Assembly (NCBI RefSeq): GCF_016834655.1
Contig: NZ_JAENHP010000006.1
Coordinates: forward strand, 248,001 to 312,000
Direction of reading: 5' to 3'
Source: Paractinoplanes ovalisporus
GTDB lineage: Bacteria > Actinomycetota > Actinomycetes > Mycobacteriales > Micromonosporaceae
Length of the DNA stretch: 64,000 nucleotides
Shown here: piece by piece, positions 58,344 through 64,000 of the stretch
How the letters are laid out: each line of letters opens with the position of its first letter
Numbering within the stretch: the first letter of the stretch is position 1
Program-made: the position numbers and the translations under genes
Notes under the pieces: model-generated
Seen by the model: the letters and a program-made list of their open reading frames with translations, nothing else
The model's database searches: none
What the model was told of the DNA's origin: nothing

Positions 58344-60518
58344 ATGAAGAAGCAGCATGGGGAGCAAGTAAAGGGACTCGCGGCCCGAGCCGCGTTATGG
58401 AGCGCCCGCCACCGGGCGCTCGCGATCCTCGGATGGATCGCCTTTGTCGTCGCCGTCACCGTCCTCAACGGACACTTCGGCACCCTCGAGGCGACGTCGT
58501 CGGACCAGGGACACGGGGACTCTGGTAAGGCGGACCGGATCGTCGAGGCGGCCGGGTTCCCCGAGAAGCCGGCCGGCGAGATGGTCATCGTGCAGAACCG
58601 CGCCGGCACCGACCGCGCGGCCGCGATCACCGACGTGACGGCGGCGCTGAAGAAGACCACCGACGTCATCGACGTGCAGAAGCCGGTCGAGTCGCCGGAC
58701 GGCCGGTCCTCGCTCATCACGTTCAGCATCAGCGGCGACTCGGAGACCGCCTCCGACCGGGTGCAGCCCTCCCTCGACGCCGTCGCCGCCGTGCAGGCCG
58801 AGCACCCCGACCTCTACATCGGACAGGGCGGCTCGGCCAGTGGTGACAAGCTGATCGGCGACAAGCTCGACCAGGGCCTCACCAACCTCGGGATGCTCTC
58901 GATCCCGGTCACCCTGGGCATCCTGCTGGTCGCCTTCGGCGCGGTGGTCGCCGCCCTGCTGCCGGTGCTGCTGGCCATCATGGCCGTGGTCGCCGCGATG
59001 GGCCTCCTGGCCTTCGCCAGCCGCCTGGCCCCGACCGTCGACACCACCGTGCACGTCATGCTCCTGGTCGGCCTCGCCGTCGGCGTCGACTACTGCCTGT
59101 TCTACATCCGCCGTGAACGCGACGAACGCCGCAACGGCGCCGACCCGCACCGCGCCCTGGTGATCGCCGCCCAGACGTCCGGCCGCTCGATCTGGATCTC
59201 CGGTCTCACGGTCATTGTCGCCATGGCGGGCATGTTCTTCACCTTCGACGCCACGTTCGTCAGCTTCGGCGTGGGCACGATCCTGGTGGTCGCCACGACC
59301 GTGCTCGGCTCGCTGACCGTTCTCCCCGCGCTGCTCTCGGCGCTGGGCGACAAGGTCGACGCGGTGAAGATCCCCGGTCTTTACCGCAAGCGCGGCGACG
59401 GCCGGATGTGGAACGGTTTCCTGCGTCTGGTGCTGGCCAAGCCGCTGATCTCGGCCGTGCTGGCCGTCGGGGCGCTGGCCGCCCTGGCCGCACCCGTGCT
59501 CGACCTGCGGACCAAGGCCGAGGGCATCGAGGACATGCCGGTCAGCCTGCCGATCGTCCAGGCCTACAAGGCGGTCGACGAGGCCTTCCCCAGCGAGACG
59601 TCACCGGCCGACATCGTGGTGCAGTCCCCGGCCGTACGGGGGGAGCGCTTGGACTCGGCGGTCGCGCGGCTGCGCTCGGCGGTCGAGGCCAGCGACGGCA
59701 AGTTCACCGGGCCGGTCGAGGTGGACATCAACCCGGCCGGGACGGTGGCGGTCGTCTCGGTCGGACTGGCCGATGCCGCATCCCTCTCCGAGCTGCGGGA
59801 GTCGGTCGTCCCGGCTGCCTTCGGAGACCTGCCGGCCCTGGTCACCGGCGAGGCGGCCTGGAACGCGGACTTCAACGCCCGTCTCGACGCGAGCATGCCG
59901 TGGGTGTTCGGCTTCGTGCTCGGACTGGCCTTCCTGCTGCTGCTGGTCTCGTTCCGGTCGGTCGTCGTGGCCGTCACCGGGGTCGTCCTGAACCTGCTCT
60001 CGGTCGCCGCCGCGTACGGGATGCTGGTCTTCGTCTTCCAGTACGGCCACTTCGAGAAGCTGCTCGACTTCCAGGCCTCGGACGGCATCACCAACTGGAT
60101 GCCGCTGTTCCTGTTCATCATCCTGTTCGGACTGTCGATGGACTATCACGTCTTCGTGCTGAGCCGGATCCGCGAGGGGCACGACCGTGGCCTGCCGACC
60201 AAGCAGGCCGTGCGCGAGGGCATCGGCCGCACGGCCGGGGTCATCACCAGCGCGGCGATCGTCATGGTGGCGGTGTTCGGGCTGTTCGCGACGCTGCCGC
60301 TGGCCTCGACCAAGCAACTGGGCATCGGCCTGGCCGCGGCCGTGCTGCTCGACGCGACCATCATCCGGGCCGTGCTGCTGCCGGCCGTGATGGCGATGCT
60401 CGGCGAGAAGAACTGGTGGCTGCCGAAGTGGCTGGGGTGGCTGCCGGAGGTCGCCCACGAGCCGCCGCCGGCCGTCACCGACGCCGACCGGCCGGAGCGG
60501 GAACTGGCCCGCGTCTAA
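58344..60518 (+). CDS. MMPL/RND-family membrane exporter
   Basis: 724 residues. Two halves, each with one leading span, an external domain and about five further spans. The charged membrane motifs LAVGVDYCLFYIRRERDERR in the first half and GLSMDYHVFVLSRIREGHDR in the second hold the Asp-Tyr pairs used for proton transfer. Such proteins (actII-3/MmpL type) export lipids, antibiotics or drugs. Expressed from its own leaderless promoter with the response regulator motif upstream. Confidence 0.9.
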   Translation: MKKQHGEQVKGLAARAALWSARHRALAILGWIAFVVAVTVLNGHFGTLEATSSDQGHGDSGKADRIVEAAGFPEKPAGEMVIVQNRAGTDRAAAITDVTAALKKTTDVIDVQKPVESPDGRSSLITFSISGDSETASDRVQPSLDAVAAVQAEHPDLYIGQGGSASGDKLIGDKLDQGLTNLGMLSIPVTLGILLVAFGAVVAALLPVLLAIMAVVAAMGLLAFASRLAPTVDTTVHVMLLVGLAVGVDYCLFYIRRERDERRNGADPHRALVIAAQTSGRSIWISGLTVIVAMAGMFFTFDATFVSFGVGTILVVATTVLGSLTVLPALLSALGDKVDAVKIPGLYRKRGDGRMWNGFLRLVLAKPLISAVLAVGALAALAAPVLDLRTKAEGIEDMPVSLPIVQAYKAVDEAFPSETSPADIVVQSPAVRGERLDSAVARLRSAVEASDGKFTGPVEVDINPAGTVAVVSVGLADAASLSELRESVVPAAFGDLPALVTGEAAWNADFNARLDASMPWVFGFVLGLAFLLLLVSFRSVVVAVTGVVLNLLSVAAAYGMLVFVFQYGHFEKLLDFQASDGITNWMPLFLFIILFGLSMDYHVFVLSRIREGHDRGLPTKQAVREGIGRTAGVITSAAIVMVAVFGLFATLPLASTKQLGIGLAAAVLLDATIIRAVLLPAVMAMLGEKNWWLPKWLGWLPEVAHEPPPAVTDADRPERELARV

Positions 60519-61150
60519 CCGCCGTGCAGCAACAGTTCCGCGCCGACCGGTCGGTAACCCGCCGACTGGAAGGCGCGGATGCTGCGTGCGTTGCCGGCCG
60601 CCTGCTGCGACCAGAGCACGTCACCGGCCGGGATCAGGTGGCGGGCCGACCGGGCCAGCGCCCGGCCCAGCCCGCGGTCGCGGACCTGCTCGTCGACCTC
60701 GATCGAGACTTCCCAGCGGCCGGCCACCCCGCGCCCGACCGTCAGCAGGCCGCCGCCGGGCGTCAGCCACGTCCGCACGTCGTCGCGGTGCGTGTGGGCC
60801 CGGCGTACGCGGGGATGGTCTTGATCCTGCTCGGTCAGGGGGAGTGGCGGCGGGCCGGGGAGCGCGGCGGCCACGGTCAGCAGGTCGATGGTGTCGGTCG
60901 CGCGGCCGGTGCGGTCGAGCAGGGCGGCCAGGAAGCGGGGGTTCATGGTGGCGGCCAGCGCGTCACAGCCGGTGGCGGCGAGGGTCGAGCGGATCCAGCT
61001 GGGGTCGTCGTCGAGGAAGATCACGGTGTGGGCGGTGAAGGCCACGACGCCGGCGTCGCGGTCGCTGGGCTGGGGGACGATCGTGGTGCCGCCGTCGGGC
61101 GGGGGGAACTCACCGGCGGCGGCTGATGCCAAAATCTCGGCCAACTTCAT
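60515..61150 (-). CDS. GNAT-family N-acetyltransferase
   Basis: 211 residues. The C-terminal half has WEVSIEVDEQVRDRGLGRAL with the RGLGRAL acetyl-CoA loop and AGNARSIRAFQSAGYRPVGA, the usual GNAT end. The N-terminal 100 residues are unassigned. ATG 61150 follows GGATCGTGGG. It overlaps the convergent MMPL gene by four bases. It lies well away from the pse genes, and nothing links it to the PseH step. Confidence 0.75.
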   Translation of the reverse strand: MKLAEILASAAAGEFPPPDGGTTIVPQPSDRDAGVVAFTAHTVIFLDDDPSWIRSTLAATGCDALAATMNPRFLAALLDRTGRATDTIDLLTVAAALPGPPPLPLTEQDQDHPRVRRAHTHRDDVRTWLTPGGGLLTVGRGVAGRWEVSIEVDEQVRDRGLGRALARSARHLIPAGDVLWSQQAAGNARSIRAFQSAGYRPVGAELLLHGG

Positions 61151-61201
61151 CCCACGATCCTGCATCGGGCGGGCTTACGGGTGGGGCGAAATTCCGGCGC
61201 C

Positions 61202-61229
61202 TGTGGACAGGCGGGGCCCCTGTGGACAA
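61202..61229. other. DnaA-box-like pair
   Basis: TGTGGACAG (61202-61210, one mismatch) and TGTGGACAA (61221-61229, perfect reverse of TTGTCCACA), 19 bp apart in the same direction. They lie upstream of the GNAT gene and resemble the pair at 13176-13202. Confidence 0.5.
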
Positions 61230-61251
61230 CCGGCCGGCGGGGCTTGACAAA

Positions 61252-61269
61252 GGGGTAGCGTCCTACCCC
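61252..61269. terminator. short hairpin downstream of the FluC pair
   Basis: GGGGTAG (61252-61258) and CTACCCC (61263-61269) form a 7-bp stem with a four-base loop, about 65 bases past the stop of the second FluC gene on the minus strand. Confidence 0.4.
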
Positions 61270-61333
61270 ATCTCCCCGAGGTGGGTGGGGGTTTGGGATG
61301 GCCGGACCGCCCGCACAAACCGGCAAAACCGGC

Positions 61334-61687
61334 CTAAATCGCGGAGCCGGACAAATACCCCAGTGAAGCGGCGGCCAGACCGGCGGCCAGACTCACGCCG
61401 ACGTAGAGGGCGGCCCGTCCCCGCGCACCGGTCGTGAACAGGGTCAGCGCCTCCAGGCTGAACGTGGAATACGTGGTCAGGGCCCCGCAGAAGCCCGTGC
61501 CGAGCAGCGACGTGACGCCGTGCGGGGCGGGCAGGCCGATCAGGAAGCCGAGCAGCAATGAGCCGGCCACGTTGACCACCAGCGTGCCCAGCGGGAACGT
61601 GCCGGCCCGGCCGCGCAGGGCCTGGTCGGTGAGGTAGCGCAGCGGCGCCCCGATCGCCGCGCCCAGCGCGACCAGCAGGGCCGTCAC
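61334..61687 (-). CDS. crcB: CrcB/FluC fluoride channel subunit
   Basis: 117 residues with four spans. The FluC features are GAAIGAPLRYLTDQAL, GTLVVNVAGSLLLGFL (with the conserved Asn) and GFCGALTTYSTFSLE with the Thr/Phe fluoride-path motif. GTG 61687 is the start. It is second in a two-gene unit, 37 bases after the other subunit. Gram-positive bacteria often need both to form the channel. Confidence 0.88.
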   Translation of the reverse strand: MTALLVALGAAIGAPLRYLTDQALRGRAGTFPLGTLVVNVAGSLLLGFLIGLPAPHGVTSLLGTGFCGALTTYSTFSLEALTLFTTGARGRAALYVGVSLAAGLAAASLGYLSGSAI

Positions 61688-61724
61688 CGGGACACTCGCG
61701 CGTTCGGCGCAACCAGCATGGTCG

Positions 61725-62096
61725 TCACCGGGGCACCCGCGTGGCCAGGGCGGTTCCGGCCCAGACGGCCAGCAGTGCACCGATCACGGTGGTGGCGAAG
61801 TAGACCAGCGCGACCACGGCCGGGGAGCCCAGCACGTCCGTCATGGCCGTGGAGAAGGTGGTGTAGCCGCCCAGGAAGCCCGTGCCGAGGAAGGGGCGCA
61901 GGTAGCGCTGCTGCGGGCGGAACCGGGCGATCCACGCGACCAGGGCGCCGATCAGGAAGCAGCCGGAGATGTTGATCAGCCAGGTGGCCCAGGGAAAGCC
62001 GCCTGGCTCGTGCTGGAGGGCGACGTTCAGGGCGTAGCGGGCGAGCGCGCCCAGCACCCCGCCCGCCGAGATCGCCCCGATTGTCCGGCCGTCCAT
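61725..62096 (-). CDS. crcB: CrcB/FluC fluoride channel subunit
   Basis: 123 residues with four spans: GGVLGALARYALNVAL, ATWLINISGCFLIGAL and GFLGGYTTFSTAMTD. ATG 62096 follows TAGCGT (minus strand, 62104-62109) by exactly seven bases, a leaderless promoter, so there is no room for a fluoride riboswitch in the leader. The start at 62117 seems too long. Confidence 0.88.
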   Translation of the reverse strand: MDGRTIGAISAGGVLGALARYALNVALQHEPGGFPWATWLINISGCFLIGALVAWIARFRPQQRYLRPFLGTGFLGGYTTFSTAMTDVLGSPAVVALVYFATTVIGALLAVWAGTALATRVPR

Positions 62097-62456
62097 GCTG
62101 ATCACGCTAGACGCCACCGAGGGGCAGGCGTGACCGGGGCGGACGTGGCGGCGTCCACCCCGGCCGGCCTGTGAGCGTCCACTGTAGGCGATGATCTTGA
62201 GAAGTGCCCCTCGATCGGGAAGTTACGCTCTGATCGGGTGATGTGTGACACAACGGCGGCTCACGAAACGGGGCCGTATCGGCGCTGTTCGCAGGCCATC
62301 TGCGGACAATTCGGCCGCGCGGCTCGCCGCGGCGACCGGGGAACGATTACCTAACGGTCCGCGCGAAACCTAACCTTGGGTGGTACCTTTCGGCGTCGAC
62401 TTGACGGGCCGCGGCACGGCCAGGCCTGGCAATATCGCGCGCCCGAGCGAACCGAG
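62097..62456. other. 360-bp gap without a recognisable gene
   Basis: It holds the leaderless promoter of the FluC pair at its left end and must contain the promoter of the plus-strand glycan genes. I see no convincing -35/-10 pair, ribosome site, hairpin or open frame with actinomycete codon use. Confidence 0.5.
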
Positions 62457-63332
62457 ATGGCGGCGCACCAGCAGCCGGCGATGGACGAGGGAATGCATCA
62501 CGCCAACTATCACTACGGTCACGCCCACCTGTTGGCCCGCTACTGCGATCTGCCCGATCCGCTGCACCCGCCCCGCCTGCAGGGCTATCTCCAGCACGGC
62601 TGGAACATGGGTGACGGCCTCGCCCCGGGCACTCCGTTCGTAGACGGCAGCAAGATCTTCGTCTGGTCCGAGGAGACGCGTCGTCGTTCCTGGTCGCAGG
62701 GTCGCCGCGACGTCATCGTGGTCGGTGCCCCGTTCGCGTACCTGCTCGAGATGGAACCCGAGCCGGCCGACGCCCCCGAGCCCGAGGGGACGATCTTCTA
62801 CCCGTTCCACGGCTGGGAGGGTCAGCAGATCAGCGGCGACCACCAGAAGCTGATCGACGAGGTCAAGGCCGTCGAGACGGGTCCGGTGACCGCCTGCCTG
62901 TACTGGAACGAGTACAGGATGAAGAGCGTGCGCAAGATCTACGAAAACGCCGGTTTTCGGGTGATCTGTCACGGTTACCGTGGTTTCTGGTGGCGTGACC
63001 ACAACCGCGAGTTCCTCGTCGGCCAGCTCAAAGAGCTGCGTAAGCACCGCCGAGTAGTGTCGAACCGGCTGTGCAGTGCCGTCTGGTACGGCGCTCTGGC
63101 CGGCCGGGAGGCCGCCGTCTACGGCGACCCGATGGTCCTTGACAACGCTGACCCCACGTTCGGCGGCGAGCCCCGTCTACGCCGGCAGTGGCCTGAGCTT
63201 TATGGGCACCAGACCGACAACGCGGTCACCCACGCGCTGGCCCGCCGGCAGCTGGGTGCCGACGAGTTGGCCCAACCCGACGAACTGCGCGCCATCCTGG
63301 GCTGGCCCGCTTCCACAGAGAAGGTGAAGTGA
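62457..63332 (+). CDS. GT-B-like surface-glycan protein, copy 2
   Basis: 291 residues from ATG 62457, or 279 from ATG 62493 where similarity to copy 1 begins (MHHANYHYGHAHLLARYC). The same landmarks follow in order: GYLQHGWNMGDGL, YPFHGWEGQQISGDH, CLYWNEYRM, ICHGYRGFWWRD, KRVVSNRL-like HRRVVSNRLCSAVWYGALAG and YGDPMVL. None of the possible starts has a good ribosome site. The frame upstream of 62457 loses GC-rich third positions, so the 62376 start is unlikely. It shares its stop codon with the next start (TGATG). Confidence 0.7.
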   Translation: MAAHQQPAMDEGMHHANYHYGHAHLLARYCDLPDPLHPPRLQGYLQHGWNMGDGLAPGTPFVDGSKIFVWSEETRRRSWSQGRRDVIVVGAPFAYLLEMEPEPADAPEPEGTIFYPFHGWEGQQISGDHQKLIDEVKAVETGPVTACLYWNEYRMKSVRKIYENAGFRVICHGYRGFWWRDHNREFLVGQLKELRKHRRVVSNRLCSAVWYGALAGREAAVYGDPMVLDNADPTFGGEPRLRRQWPELYGHQTDNAVTHALARRQLGADELAQPDELRAILGWPASTEKVK

Positions 63333-64000
63333 TGTCGGAGCGCTCCGCTGCCCTGCTTCCGAACCAGGGTACGGACTTCGAAGCCGCGCTCTCGGCGCCG
63401 CCGGTGAACAACCTGCGGCGTATCGGCGGCGAGATGTTCGCCTGGAGCGACCGCGACCCGCAGCGCAGCGAACCGCTGCCGCGCGGCGCCGTCCTTCGCC
63501 ATCTGCTGAGCCAGTACGCCGGCCCGGGCCGCACGGTCCTGGTCGCGGGCCCGCACGCCGAGGAGGTCGTGGTCGCCCTGGCCGACAGCGGCGCCTCGGT
63601 GAGCTGGCTGCTGCGTTCGCTGATCGACGCCGAGGAGGCGGCCCGCAACCACTCGCGGGTCACCGTCCTGGCCGGCGCCGCGATCAAGCTCGACGCCGCC
63701 GAGAAGTTCGACCTCGTGGTCGCCGCCGACGGTGTCGACCGGCTGAACTCGGCCGAGGGCGAGCAGATGTCGGCCGCCCAGCTCATCGACCGCCTCGCCG
63801 CGGCCGTCCAGCCCGACGGCGTGCTGCTGCTGGTGCACGACAACCACTTCGGTGTGCACCACACCGTCCGGCTCGAGCCCGGCGACCGCGAGCGTCTCGA
63901 CTCGGACTGGTACGACCCCGAGGACGACAACGACACGCAATACCCGGCGTCGCCGGAGCAGCTGGCGGCCCGGCTCGCCGAGTCCGGCCTGACGGTCGCC
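63332..64000 (+). CDS. methyltransferase-like protein, copy 2, cut by the window edge
   Basis: The first 223 residues are seen. It is a paralogue of the gene at 44790-46286: IGGEMFAWSDRDP, TVLVAGPHAEEVVVALAD, FDLVVAADGVDRLNS and VQPDGVLLLVHDNHFGVHH line up with that protein. Here too the SAM glycine motif is replaced by GPHAE. The N-terminus is about 25 residues longer. The 3' end lies outside the window. Confidence 0.7.
   Translation, partial: MSERSAALLPNQGTDFEAALSAPPVNNLRRIGGEMFAWSDRDPQRSEPLPRGAVLRHLLSQYAGPGRTVLVAGPHAEEVVVALADSGASVSWLLRSLIDAEEAARNHSRVTVLAGAAIKLDAAEKFDLVVAADGVDRLNSAEGEQMSAAQLIDRLAAAVQPDGVLLLVHDNHFGVHHTVRLEPGDRERLDSDWYDPEDDNDTQYPASPEQLAARLAESGLTVA

Noticed and set aside
60515..61150. 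GNAT gene as the missing PseH acetyltransferase
   Set aside because: It lies 11 kb from pseB, is convergent with the MMPL gene, and has an unrelated N-terminal half; nothing ties it to the pathway.
62097..62200. A fluoride riboswitch before the FluC pair
   Set aside because: The likely transcript starts at the ATG, and I see no crcB-motif sequence in the upstream DNA.
1..64000. CRISPR arrays, tRNA or rRNA genes, insertion sequences, prophage
   Set aside because: No regularly spaced long repeats other than the short operator array, no cloverleaf or rRNA sequence, and no transposase, integrase or phage structural proteins were recognised.

Overview
The window comes from a high-GC actinomycete, most likely of the Micromonosporaceae (Actinoplanes-like). 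The reasons are GC-rich third codon positions, many GTG starts, leaderless promoters, AfsR/SARP-type regulation and actinobacterial c-di-AMP riboswitches. It looks like ordinary chromosome. I see no rRNA, tRNA, CRISPR array, insertion sequence or prophage.

Layout. 1-12.7 kb is a cell-envelope region. It holds the 3' part of a CDP-glycerol glycerophosphotransferase, an orphan MsiK/UgpC-like ATPase, a Yip1-like membrane protein, a HAD phosphoglucomutase with a GH65 disaccharide phosphorylase, two divergent secreted coiled-coil/M15-like proteins each behind a c-di-AMP riboswitch, a TagGH-like polysaccharide exporter and a TetR regulator. 12.8-25.9 kb is a run of regulator/transporter pairs and stress genes: LacI-MFS and TetR-MFS with clear operators, a TPR-GGDEF protein, cysteine dioxygenase with rhodanese, CorA, a neprosin-like secreted protein and an ECF sigma/anti-sigma pair. 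25.9-33.5 kb is a YtfQRT-YjfF-like sugar ABC system split by a secreted GH2 enzyme with two CBM42-like modules, probably for furanose sugars. 33.7-37.8 kb holds a large AfsR/SARP-like regulator and a LuxR-type regulator. 37.8-43.1 kb holds an S66 peptidase, an MFS exporter, hipBA and a quinone oxidoreductase.

43-56 kb and 62.4-64 kb form a surface-glycan locus. On the minus strand, pseB-pseC, a GT-like gene, a methyltransferase-like gene, spsF and pseG make part of a pseudaminate (nonulosonate) pathway. Divergent from it is a tightly overlapped five-gene acyl cassette (ACP, SDR, AMP-ligase, LuxE, LuxC) coupled to a GT-C-like membrane protein. The GT-like/methyltransferase-like pair occurs again, in opposite orientation, at the right edge of the window. 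Between the two copies lie a histidine kinase, response regulator and MMPL exporter set, a GNAT gene and a FluC fluoride-channel pair.

The most interesting points are the LuxC/LuxE-ACP cassette beside nonulosonate genes, the duplicated GT/MT cassette, the back-to-back c-di-AMP riboswitches, an exact 28-bp operator array before hipBA, and an identically placed motif at the kinase and MMPL promoters. All family names are from reading motifs by eye; no database search was made.
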